A program made the position numbers and the translations under genes. The notes under the pieces were generated by a model. That model was not told the origin of the DNA. It saw only the letters and a list, made by a program, of their open reading frames with translations, and ran no database searches. From contig NC_087092.1 of NCBI RefSeq assembly GCF_963855985.1, positions 12,958,001 to 13,022,000 of the forward strand: a stretch of DNA of 64,000 nucleotides, written 5' to 3'. This stretch comes from Ostrinia nubilalis. Taxonomy: Eukaryota > Arthropoda > Insecta > Lepidoptera > Crambidae. The number at the start of each line of letters is the position of its first letter. The first letter of the stretch is position 1. This document shows, one piece after another, positions 42,497 to 54,300 of the stretch.

Positions 42497-45400
42497 CACG
42501 AGCCTTGCCGGGGATGCCCGGCGTACGAGTATAATAGCGTAACTTGAAGCTTTAAAACATGTCAAAGACATTCCTTTATCAACGTACCTCACTTCAGATG
42601 GGGTGTCGTTTGATTAGTATAATGGTCCATTCTCACTTTATCGGCGATCTGGCTGGTTGAAAATCGGAAGGTCTTCATAATGCCGAATATTCGTGCTGAC
42701 GCAAAAACTAATTTATTTTCATGATTCACTGTGACTTGCACGTAATATGAAGTTGTAGGGTGATAGGTACATATACCCCTATTGTTATGGGATCCGGCGA
42801 TTTTCTACTGATACCGATTCTTAGTGTGAAGGGCTAGAGAGTCAGTATGGATCTCAGATCATAGAAGGGAATAGATGTGAAACGGGGGCGTGGCGCGTGT
42901 CTCCGCGATATGCCCAGAAACGAACATCGCCCGCGACGCCAGGTTAGTCGCGATTCAGTCGTACTGAGGAAATGTTCTCCGATATTGTTGGATAATGCGT
43001 CGTAACGTGCAATAACATAAGTGAAACGAAGAACTACAGGAACAATGAAGTCATTTACCACATGTAAGTATTGCAAATCCATTGGTATTTTGCTTATAAA
43101 TAAAAAAAACTAAACATTTTTACGAACGAATTCAGTGCCGTGACATTTACTGCGATATCGAAATTAGTGGTGATAAAAATTCAAACACGTTGTACATTGA
43201 CGATTTAGTTAGCAACCACTTTATGTCATGCGTAACTACTGCGCAATGTATTTTATTTCTTCCGATATCCACTGACGCGTGAAAATACACAGTACGGCCG
43301 CATGTGCCGGTCGTAACATAGTGCAGGGCTCGTGTTCTAATACGGTTTCCTATTATCGATAAATAGAAGTAAATTATTATTTTCTATTTTCTAATTTTGA
43401 ATGAAAAAATCATGAGTTGCTTGCGATTTTTAAGTTTTTACAAAAACAATAACAATAGTAGAAGGGATTAGTAACTGTCAACTATGTAATTACTATAAGA
43501 GCTAGTTGAAAGCCTAATATAGGCATTATTTTTGATAAACATAGGCGGTACGAATTTCGCCATAATTAAAAAGTTAATGCGCGATAGTAGTTAATAATAA
43601 TTACAGTGATCCTGTTATTATTATTAAAGTAAATAATAATATATTACCAAATGTAAATACTGATAAAAATCGCAAGTACCTACTTAACCCATGACTTTTC
43701 ATACAAACTTTGTCAGTCTATAACTTCTATACTCCATCGATAACGACATTGAGCTTTGGTTGGGGTAAATTAATATAAGGTAACTTCATTTAGTCCCAAT
43801 AATTGATTCTGAGTTTTTCGTCCATACAAAATGGAACTGACTCCTTTATGCAAAAATCGTTAAAGAACATAATAATAATAAAAAGGTTTTCATACAAGCA
43901 TTTTTTAAACCAATTTCGAGCCTTGCCCCCAGGATTTAAAGTATCGATATCTTATCGACTCCATTTTATCTTTCTTCTCTCTAATTGCTTTTTTCAAAGT
44001 GTGCGTCACGTCACGCGGCCATTGATTGGCCATAAGGCACGCCTTCTGGCCAATCACAGCACTTTTAAGCCGGTTGCACATGTTGTCGTAGACTCTCAGT
44101 CGCTTTGTTTTTACACAGTTGAATGTGTGTGTGGGAGCTGTGGTGGGGGAAATGTGGGGACACTGGTTCTCGTTGTAGTTACGCGCGACTTCATATCTAT
44201 TCTCTTTCTATGATCTGAGGTATGGATTTATTCTTGTATAGATGTTGCTCGTAAATTTTCTACGAGTCATAGTTTTGTTAAATGAATATCTTGTAATGAC
44301 CGTGCTGTATTTATATTGTTGCTTAAGTATTTAAAAGTTTGTCAATTGTTGTTGTAAAAGTAATTAAATATTTGATTTTCAGAGTTGTGCTTTTATTTTA
44401 TACACAAAACCAATTTTATTTTCAATCAACCTAACTATTGATTTTAGTCTGTAGATTGCTCGTAGTCAGTCTTTAAGGAAAATGAACTGGAAGGTTAATG
44501 CTATACCTGGCTGTTTCTTGGTCGATGTAATTTACCTTTACAACATGGATAAGGAAACAAAATATCTACCTAGATATTTACAAATTTCTTTTAAAAATCA
44601 GATCTGGTTGGCCATCACATCTTTTCATGAATAAATATAATTTTATTAATGGAAAAACCTTGTGCGTATTCTGTATTATCTTGCTATTTTAATTCGAAGA
44701 TCAACGCAGTAGACTGCTACTGGTTATTTAGTTTTTAGCACGTTGCTAGATAAGGACATTGCAATATTAAATATTTATACGCGATATGATGCTATTCTAA
44801 CGAGAATAATAGCAGGTAACAGAGGTTTTTTTTTGTATACTCAGTAGTGAGACGAATTAATATGTTTAACCTCTACTGAACCAGGTGGTCTCGCTCTGGC
44901 TCAAAAAATATGCAAGCAAAATTATACTCTATTGGTAACCACATAGAATATGAATATGGCGCGTGCTTACTCTGTTTAAGTAAATATTTAAACTTAGATG
45001 AATAGGTAGGTACCTACTATGAAAACGAAAAAACAAAGTATCGAAAAGCGAGACAACAAATAAATGTGATAAGAAAAATTTTATTTTGGATTGCACTCAG
45101 AAGCGATTGTAAATCGTAAAGGCTGAGTATTGACAAACAACATTAACCTCCTTTCTTTTAATCGTCACACTTGAGTAAAATTCAATGTAATATTAATTGC
45201 CACTGCCATCTAGTTTTACTGGAGTGAAACTGTGTCATGGTTTAGTAGCGACATCTGTCGAGGGCACGCCTTTCTAGCTAATATATGATACAGGGCAGGG
45301 TGATAAATTATTATCTGTGGTAAGTACAGGCGTGGTTTGGCAAGTTTTTTGCTCTTTCGTAGAATGAAGTACAGATTAACACCGCTAGATGTCGCTCTAA

Positions 45401-46278
45401 CCCAGTCTCTTAAAAGTTTTATGTATGTATTTGGGAACCCAAGTTTGGGAACCGCTGCATCCGTGTTACCTTGAACATTTTTTTTCATTGGGGGAGGCCT
45501 ATGTTCAGCAGTGGACGTCCTATGGCTGAGATGATGATGATGATGAAATTTTTTTACTGAAGTACCTACTTATGAAAATAGTTACTAACTAACCTAAGGC
45601 AGTAATGCCTTTTTTTTCTGTAAGTTAGGAATAAAACTACATTTTTCATAATTACTACCTACATGCGATGTGTAAATTAATAATTTTATGGGTGTTTTAA
45701 TAACAGGGTTCATTAGTGGCAATTAAAAAAGCATGTCATTATTGGAGGGAGGTGGCTTAAGATTTAATTTTTGATATTCATATGCGAATTATTTTGTATC
45801 TACACTACAGATATAATTATTGTAAGAGTATTTTGTTGAATTAGCCTAAAATATCATAGCTATTTAGATAGTTACTTTAATTAATCTAATTTTTATTTGT
45901 CACCTCTTTGCATTAGGAGAATTTGATCTGTAGCTATAGCTTCGAGCTCTTATTTTCTTTAAATAATTTCCTTGTGACTTATTTTTCTCTCGGGACTACT
46001 TAATGGCGTAGTTTCTTAGGAGTTGCAATAATGGAAATTATTCTCGAAAGAAAACGAGAAGCTAACGGTTGAATCTTTTGAAAGACAAGTAAGTAAAGCA
46101 TGGAGTCTTCACTTGTTTTAGACTAGCATCGCTAACACGTTATTAATTCTGCCGCCCTTGTAATTGCCTATAATTATTTTTTAATATTGCTAATTTGTAC
46201 TGTCCATGTTATCCGTCACATTTTTCACTTCATTTCATTGACGGAGTTGATTTGTCTTACGAGTTCGCATCGGCCAAA
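42497..46278. other. 3' UTR of AdoR and intergenic sequence
   Basis: Holds the likely AdoR polyadenylation signal (43099-43104). At 44022-44100 there are two CCAAT-type boxes (ATTGGCCATAAGG and GGCCAATCACAGC) and TCAGT (44096-44100), which together look like a promoter without an assigned gene. A 136-codon frame at 43803-44213 overlaps this and has no recognised domain. Confidence 0.4.
45486..45547 (+). mobile_element. LINE 3'-end fragment with (GAT)n tail
   Basis: ATTGGGGGAGGCCTATGTTC then AGCAGTGGACGTCC and ATGATGATGATGATGA: the last ~60 bases of the same LINE family as 59530-59716. Confidence 0.7.
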
Positions 46279-49200
46279 ATGGAGTTCATAAAAAGGAATT
46301 ATCGCGAATTTATAAGTCGCATGCAAGATTATAGTTACGATAGTCTTTTGTCGATAGTAAATTTTGTGCCTAGTTTGGTTGGCTTTTCGATTCTTGGAAA
46401 CAAAATTTCTGGTGTGTTTAAATATTTTTTCTCACAATACCTATTTTAATGCTAGTTATAATGTGCAAAATTGTACCTATTTTTATGCTAGATTAAGCTA
46501 AATTTTTGGTAATTTGCAAAATGTTGTCTAAGAAAAATACTGTTTAAAATAAGGTTTTTAGGCATTATTTTTTATATTAGCTTAATTTTTTAAACAAATT
46601 CGTTGCCAATTTAGCATAAAAAGGCGTTTATACGCAGTAAAACAGCCGGTAACACGCATTTTTTGAGTATTACACAACAATCACTGACACGAATCGGCAC
46701 AAATGCGTGTGAAGCCGCAAAAAATTCTTCAATAGTGAAATGTGAAAACTGACACACGAATTATTTTTACTATCTTTTTAATTGTTTTGTGAATATTTTT
46801 GCAACAGTGCAAAATAACATCATCCCGCAGCTTTTCCACCTGGGAAACTTTATTTTAGAGTAGAATTTTTGAAATGTCTCCTTTTTGTTTGGTTTATTTG
46901 TTATTGTTTAAGTTGTTCTATATTTATTGAATTAATACAACGATTATAGTGAGTGTTACTAAAAATCGACTGTCATAAATCAATTTTATAGATTTAAATT
47001 CAAATAAAAATCTCGTTTGAGATATTTATAGAATCACAACTAAATAAATCACAGCAAGTGTTATTAGATTCAAATATAGAGACAAATAGCGAACGCGTTC
47101 ACATAACACCCACCATGGTATCGCTAGAAAGTTATTTTGATAAGAATTCGGTAGACTACGTAAAAAGAAAACAAGCATTCTCGATACACTCAATTAAGCT
47201 TTATGGACTAACAGCACATGGCGGTAATATGAGAAAACAACTTCAATGACGTAATGTTTCTTGGAATTAAAAGTGAGTTATGGGATTTAAAAAGTACTTA
47301 CTGTTACGTTGCCTTTCTACCTTTGAGTGAAAATGCTCAATCTACTGGGGAAGCCGACTCTATTGTGTTGAGTCCACTCCTAACTCCTTTAGCTTAGCTG
47401 AAGGATTTAATAGTAATACTCTGGTAGATGGATGGCTCAATTGTTTAAATTTTTTGGTACCAAATAAATGTTTTTTCTTTCTTTCTTTCAATTTTGGTTA
47501 AAGGTCATAATTTGATCGTATTCGATACCTACTCGTATGTCTCATCCAAGATTCGGAGGGCCAATGCTTTTAACATCAGGGTTTGATTTAGAGAGCACAT
47601 CGAAAGAAATTATCTAATGTGCGTCACAACATTGTCTGATGCTACTTTTTTCTAAGTAGGTAGGTAACTGCAGCAAGGATAGCGAACTTTTATGGATCAT
47701 GTTTAAAATATTTGGGAAGTACCATCAAAGGAGTGCGTGCTATTGGCTTGATAAGCCTCAACAGCAACGGAACTCTCGTTCCCAGCACTGCAACTCCTGC
47801 GTAGCCAGGATCTACAGCTTGACCGCTAGTAAAAAATCCAACCAGTGAAGGTCAAGTTTGTCCTTGGGACTTAAACTTTCATTGGACCCGTAACGAATTT
47901 AATCAGAAGAACATAGGAGGAGTTCCAAGTTTAGGTTCGACTTCCCTCCAGTGCAAAGCTACTGACAGGAGACAAAACAAGGGTTAACCCTCAACAGCAG
48001 CAGTCTTCTAAAACTAAATGTACTTTCTAGCTCCATTCTGGATCTTGCACTTGTCTCTCCTGTTCTACATCTACGGCGTGGGCTGCACGGTGTACCAGGT
48101 GAAGTACGCAGGGGATGCCCGCGACTTCATCAAGTGTTACGTCAACGTGTCACTCTTAATACTGATCGCCAACAACAGCCACTGGTTCTTGCTGAAACGG
48201 TAAGATATTACAACCTTTATGAGTGTGTTTGTGCTTATTTATGTTGGAATTGTGCTTTTAAATGATCTTCTTTTATTCATCAAACCAATGTTTATTTTTG
48301 ACGTAGGAACTTAGGCATTGAACATCTTCACTTATTTTATTGTGACTAACGCCCGTATTCACAAACGATGCTTGCTTAAGTCAAGCAGCAAATCGAACGC
48401 ACAGTGTTGAATAGAGCTCTGTGATTGGTTCGTGTGCCACCTTGTGCGTCCACGCACACTGTGAGATCTCACAGTAATGTTTGTGAATATTGGCGTAAAG
48501 GTGCAAGTTCGTAGTCGACTTTACACAGCAGCGGTAGACGACGTTTGTTTTCTTTACCTAAATCGATTAAGTTACTCCTAATTTGGGCACTGATTACCAA
48601 ATAACCCTGTATATTTGCAGCCCATTGCTGAAGTCGATCTTGCAAGAGATCAGCCAGAGCGACGCGCTGGCCACCGCCAACGAAGCATTCCGCGGGAAGC
48701 ACAAGCGCGCGGTGCAGCGGATCAAGAGGATCCTGTTCATGTTCTACGGCTTCAATTTAACGAACGCCATGTTTGTGTACCTGCCCAACCGTATGGACGT
48801 GAAGAACAGCTATTCCATGACCCCTTGCTATGGTAGGATTTGTAGGTTAAGTTTTTACGAGTACTACTGTCGATATTTTGGTATCTCAGTTCTGACATTT
48901 ATTTATGCCAGATACAGGTTAAAGCTCATTTAGATTGTAGAGATGAAATTAAAAATACTTTCCTTCAAGATATCATAATTATAATATGGTGTTATTACAA
49001 AACACGTGTGACATTTCCATATTAAATGTCAATTTAAAAAAGTGTTCAACGCACGTTTTTACTAGTTGTAATAAGCCCCAAGATGTCTATTATCTTGGTA
49101 TGATGCTGTAATTATTACTTTGGTATCTATTGTAAAATATCTTTTCTTTCAGGAATGGAGCCTTTGACTGCATCACCCAATAAAGAGATTTGCTCTGCTC

Positions 49201-49799
49201 TCCTTTTGATTCAAGAAATTTCAATCATGATGGTAGTTCTAAACTACCAAGCCCTCCTCGTGGTTCTGATAGCGTACACTGCTCTGTTATACCGTCTTCT
49301 TTCCGAAGAAATAATGACTCTCAACAACTATGATCGGCAGACTTACTTCAATAACCCCATTGCAAAAACAATGCTGCATGAATTGATACAGAGACATGTG
49401 ATACTTCTTAGCATCATTGACAAGTTGAAATCTTTATACAGTGGATCCATCGGCATCAATTTTGGGTCGAATGCCGTTTGCATGTCTTTATTCTTTTACC
49501 TGCCTCTTCAAGAATGGCTTCAATTTATGCCGGTGGTTGTCTATTGTTTCTTGGTGTTCTTTCTGTACTGTTTCTTGTGCCAGAGACTGACAAATGCAGC
49601 GGAATACTTTGAGCAGTGCGTTTATTCGTGCGGTTGGGAGAATTTCGACGTGAAAGAGAAGAAAGCTATTTATTTCATGTTGAGACAGGCCCAGAGACCA
49701 GTGGAAATTCTGGCTGCTGATATCATACCAGTGAACATATCAACTTTCGCCACCACCTTGCAGGCGATGTTTAAGTTTGTCACTGTAGTTAAAGTTTAA
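46279..49799 (+). CDS. Insect odorant receptor (7tm_6 family), complete
   Basis: Four exons with matching phases: 46279-46411, 48031-48199, 48621-48832 and 49153-49799, totalling 386 codons plus stop, the usual length for the family. The ATG (CCAAAATGGAG) opens MEFIKRNYREFISR. Hydrophobic segments follow in each exon (FWILHLSLLFYIYGVG, YVNVSLLILIANNSHWFLL, LLLIQEISIMMVVLNYQALL, FMPVVVYCFLVFFLYCFLCQ). The C-terminal signature is typical of odorant receptors: Cys-Gly-Trp (SCGWENFDVKEKKAIYFMLR), QRPVEILAADIIPVNISTF and the ending TTLQAMFKFVTVVKV. Members form ligand-gated ion channels with Orco in antennal neurons, with an intracellular N-terminus. AATAAA at 49830-49835. I cannot say which ligand or subfamily. 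An N-terminal extension from 46195 is open but unlikely. Confidence 0.85.
46412..48030. other. Odorant receptor intron 1
   Basis: Donor GTGTGT, acceptor TACTTTCTAG. No other gene is recognised. The small frame 47058-47249 has no supporting feature. Confidence 0.5.
48350..48495 (+). mobile_element. MITE in odorant receptor intron 2
   Basis: CGCCCGTATTCACAAACGAT at the left, TAATGTTTGTGAATATTGGC at the right (inverted ends), with GAGCTCTGTGATTGGTTCGT inside. An inverted copy lies at 54058-54198. Confidence 0.65.
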
Positions 49800-51335
49800 T
49801 TTCAGTATGCACTTCACTTGAGAATAGATAATAAAGATGAAGCACAAAAATGTGTTTCATTTACTAGTTCCCGTTTAAGACAAGAAGAATTATTGATTAC
49901 TTGCAATATTAATGAATACTATCTAAAAAGACATTCGTTGAAATATAAATTAATGGAACAACAACGTGAGAATTATTAAGGTGCATTACTTTGAAATATG
50001 ATCTCAAATGCATTGCTATTTATCTTTTCACATTTTACACGCTGTCAGTCTAATTCTCGACGTTCTAATATTTCATGTCGACCTTAACATACAAATTAGT
50101 GTCGTTTGTTGTGAAATACTCACTACAAAGAGTGCGAGTGCGGAACGAAGTTGCAAAAGTGGTTGCTGATGCTTGCACTTAGAACCTGCATTGTTCCGCT
50201 CTACACCCTTGAATTTTACCTCTTAAAAATAATATTTCGTTTCAGACAAATAACGTACACTGTTGGACTAAGGCCTCCCCCAAGGATTTCCAAAACGATC
50301 GGTCCTGCGCCGCCCGCACTCATGGCTTCTCCCGCGACTTTGACCAGATCGTCAGTCCATCTAGTGGAAATAAAAAAATAATATTACAACTTAGTTAATA
50401 TTGGTTTGTGTTGACAATTTTCTAAACCAAGCGAGGCCCTAAAGTTTATTGCTACGTTAAAAGTTACTTAATGTGGTTTTATAGACACTGTTGGAAAGCG
50501 GAAGGAAATACCTCCTCTTAGGCACGAATGCACGATTACGTAATAGAATTAAACAGGTAATACCATTGTTCAGATCTTTTTTCGCTTATGAAATCCAAAT
50601 AACACACCTACCATAAGAAGTTTATTTAAACCATTATAGGTATTACAGAACGTAGATAAGAATACAAGAGGTTTACCTTTGTAACACTTTAGGGAGGCAG
50701 TTATTACGAAAAATTTTAATGTTCATAGTACATATTATTAGCAACATCGGAAACGCATTCACCGCGATATCTAATAACTTAAAATACCTACTCGTTGACC
50801 ACGAATTTATTCTCTAAAAGTCTACATTAACTTGAGAAATTGCAAAAATAATAACAAAATAATGCATCTATCAAATTCTATCCTCATAAATCGTGTTTAT
50901 AAGGACTTTTCGGTGTTTTTAAGAATCTTCACGTTAACTTTGTTTGCAAAGCCTACTTCCGTTCTTAAATACATAAAGCAAAAATGGCGATTCACACTTT
51001 TCTGTGTGTGTGAAACCATATTTAATAATGCAAAATAAATATAATCCACATTGTGTTACAGTAAATTGGATCTAGCGAAGGTGGTGAGTGAGTAATAAGC
51101 CAAATCGGAGATAGATCCGACTTCGGCAGCCGCCGTGCCTTTGCGCATATTTTGTCAGTTGCATTTGAGGCTCCGATGCTCTCGCGCACGTTTCGCGCAG
51201 GCGACGGTGTTGTGTGTGAATACGATGTGTCACTTTTAGACCTTCCTTAACTAAGAACCTTCCTTAACATATAAATAATTTAATCACAATATTTTTATCT
51301 TTTTGTTACGAAACGGATTTTAAAGTGCACTCAAG
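49800..51335. other. Intergenic region and MCORP promoter
   Basis: Includes the odorant receptor 3' end, a LINE fragment (50252-50367) and, near the right end, a more GC-rich block with the initiator TCAGT in TTGTCAGTTGC (51155-51159). That would give the next gene a 5' UTR of about 180 bases. The rest is unrecognised. Confidence 0.4.
50252..50367 (-). mobile_element. LINE 3'-end fragment, minus strand
   Basis: On the minus strand: CTAGATGGACTGACGATCTG, then GTCAAAGTCGCGGGAGAAGC, then CTTGGGGGAGGCCTTAGTCC. This matches the WTDDLVK-VAG and LGEA motifs of the fragment at 59530-59716. Confidence 0.65.
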
Positions 51336-54300
51336 ATGAAGCTGCTGGTTTGCTGTTTAATGATAATAGTAAATATTAGCAACAATGGAAAAGCTTCCAT
51401 CGAAAGCTTTACGCCGACAAGCTCCGGTATTCTGTTCGAAGATACAACGAAGAATTCAGGTAAATTAATTTTAACTAGACTTTAAGACTTGTTTAATAAT
51501 AGGATAAATAATAAGTTATCATTAAATAAATAAAGCATTAACCTCGATTTAGAAACAACTTCTCAGTAAAAAGGAATCAGTTGTAGTAATCTATAATACC
51601 AATTGATGTAAGATGTATGAATCGATTAGACATAATATTAGACATAATCGTACTTAAGTACTCGTATAAAAACAACTGCATATGATACAAACACATTGTT
51701 TATTTACAATGTGTGATGCTCAAATTAAAAGGACCTTACTCAGCAAAAGCCATAACCAAGCGTAGCTTGTTCAAAGCCTACTTATTAAGGCAAACGTAAT
51801 TTATTCTTGAATAAAATTATCTTTAATCATAGACCATTCACATCACTTTAAGCCAAAATTCGGCATGTAACTTTCATTAATTTCTCTGCTGAATAGACAT
51901 GAGAGAAAAATGAGTTTGTTAGTCTAATTCAAGGTTAATATTATGGATCTGACGCTCTACTTGCCGCTAATTGTTTACTTTAACAGTACATTGTAATTAT
52001 CACAGAATATTTTAGCACTTTCTTTAATTAGCGTCCAATTTTAATTCCTTTCTAAAGTAAATACTGTTCGTAACGTTAAAGTGAATGCCACAATTTTTTC
52101 AAGACGTTAAAGTCAACTGGAATTTACAAAATTTACATATTGCTCATATTTAAAACTAGACCTAAACAAAGAAACAATTTTACAGACCAGTCATGCCACC
52201 GTCCTTGCAAATTCAACGTGAAACCACGGAGGTGCTATTACAGTTTCGTAATAGAGCCAACCATACAAGAAAGCGGTAGGCCGGCCATTTCTATCAATGG
52301 AATGTCACCGGGCCCGGCGATCAACGTCTGCGTGAATGACGTCATCGTCGTAGAAGTCAAGAACAAAATCCCTGATCAGGATGAGACGATACACTGGCAT
52401 GGGGTAGAGCAGAGAGGAACGCCGCATATGGACGGAGTGCCTATGGTCACTCAATGCCCGATAGCTTATGGAGCTACTTACAAATATGCCTTCATTGCTT
52501 CGTCACCGGGTACCTTTTTCTATCATTCTGATTCAGGTAAGTTTATTAAGTTTCTTTGGTTAAATACAAAAAAAAAAACAATGCGGATCATGCGCATAAC
52601 GCAAACAAATACCTATGCTCATAATAACTTAAAGCTATACATAAGTTAGTCTGAAAGGCGATTGTTAAAGTGTATGAAATAAAGTAAATTACTATTGAAC
52701 TTGAATTTAATAACTCGCGTTGTGAAACAAAGTGGCATTGCTGGAATCTTGACCTTAAATAGTTTCCACATACACCGGCCTGACTTGTGTAGCCAGTCGT
52801 TCATCGGAGTTTTGCTGTATCATTGGTTATGCTGTGATATAATCGCAGATAAGCTTTTGTCGTGACATAATAGCGTAAAATAATTCCAAACACTTTATTG
52901 TCGTGAAGGTTTAAGTTATAGCATGCTCTCAAACGACAAGTTCCGGATTTGATTCGGTTGCTTTTACCATAATCGAACTAATGGCTCATCATCAAATGAC
53001 GTCCACTACTGGGCAAAGGCTTCCCCCAAGGATATCTACAACGACCAGTCTTGCGCTGCACGCAACCAGGATCATTTACCAGATCGTCGGTCTACCTAGG
53101 AACTATGACTAAATTCATGTATTTTTCAGTGTCCCACCAAAGTGACGGCGTATACGGCTCGTTGATAGTGAACCAACCGCAGCCCTTAGAGCCTCACTCC
53201 TCCTTGTATGGCTATGATCGAAGCACGGAGAATACTCTCCTTATAGCTGCGGTGTTCCCGCAGCTGCTGACCGGGAATCTGGAGGATGCAAGTGGGATGC
53301 AACCGAATGCCATGACCATAAATGGGGATGAAGGGAACTTCAAGTGAGCATTTGACTATATTTTTGATAGCATAAGATTTTGTTGTTGCATGACCAAACA
53401 ATACATCTCAAATACGATATTAGGTAGTTATGTTACAAAATGTATCGACAAGATAGTGGAATAGTAAGTGTTATTATAAAAGAAAATTTTGTGCAAAGAA
53501 GGGATGGAAACAGCAACAAACATGAACTTATCACTGCCAGGCCAGGCACAGAATTCCTTTTTCCAAGAAACATAGACAAAATTGTTCAATTTACAAATCT
53601 CCAAACTTAATTTTACTGTAGATGCCCATCGCTCTTTAATTGTTTCCACTTCGTAGTCGATCAGCTTCAGCTATACTCATAAGTATGCCAAAAACACAAT
53701 ATTTTGTAATTAAATTTTTGAGTATAATACATTTATACGTTCATAAAATATTCGTTCATTCATTCGAACACAAGGCACATTAGGCAAACTAAGGCATAAT
53801 AATGTACGAAATTGTACTTTGTTCAGCTGATAATATCCACCTCGAGGTCACTCGAATGCAACGCACTGCGCTGACCATCAGCTATGACGAAAACCCAAAG
53901 TGGGTGTTATTAAGTATTGCACGGTTTGTGACAATGGCCGAAAATATTAGATGCACTTATGCTTGGATCTTACGAAATACGTCCGGCCGTAGTAATTTGG
54001 ACTTGTTAGCCTCAAATTAATTTAATTTTAAACATTGTGACAGATGTTCAGTAACTCATGCCATTCACAAACATTACTATAAGGTCTCACAGTGCTCACG
54101 CACAGGGTGACACACGAACCAATCACAGAGCTCTATTCAACGCTGTGCGTTCGATTTGATGCTTTGCTTAAGCAAGCATCGTTTGTGAATACGGGCATTT
54201 AACAATACCGAGTAATAATGGTGACTGTGGAATTACTAGTGCTGTTTAATGGAAACAAATCATAATGCTGCGCTTTTATGTAAAGTACGAGTATAAGGAT

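Noticed and set aside
43803..44213. 136-codon plus-strand frame
   Set aside because: No homology, signal or splice context recognised; low-complexity AT-rich start and overlap with a promoter-like block.
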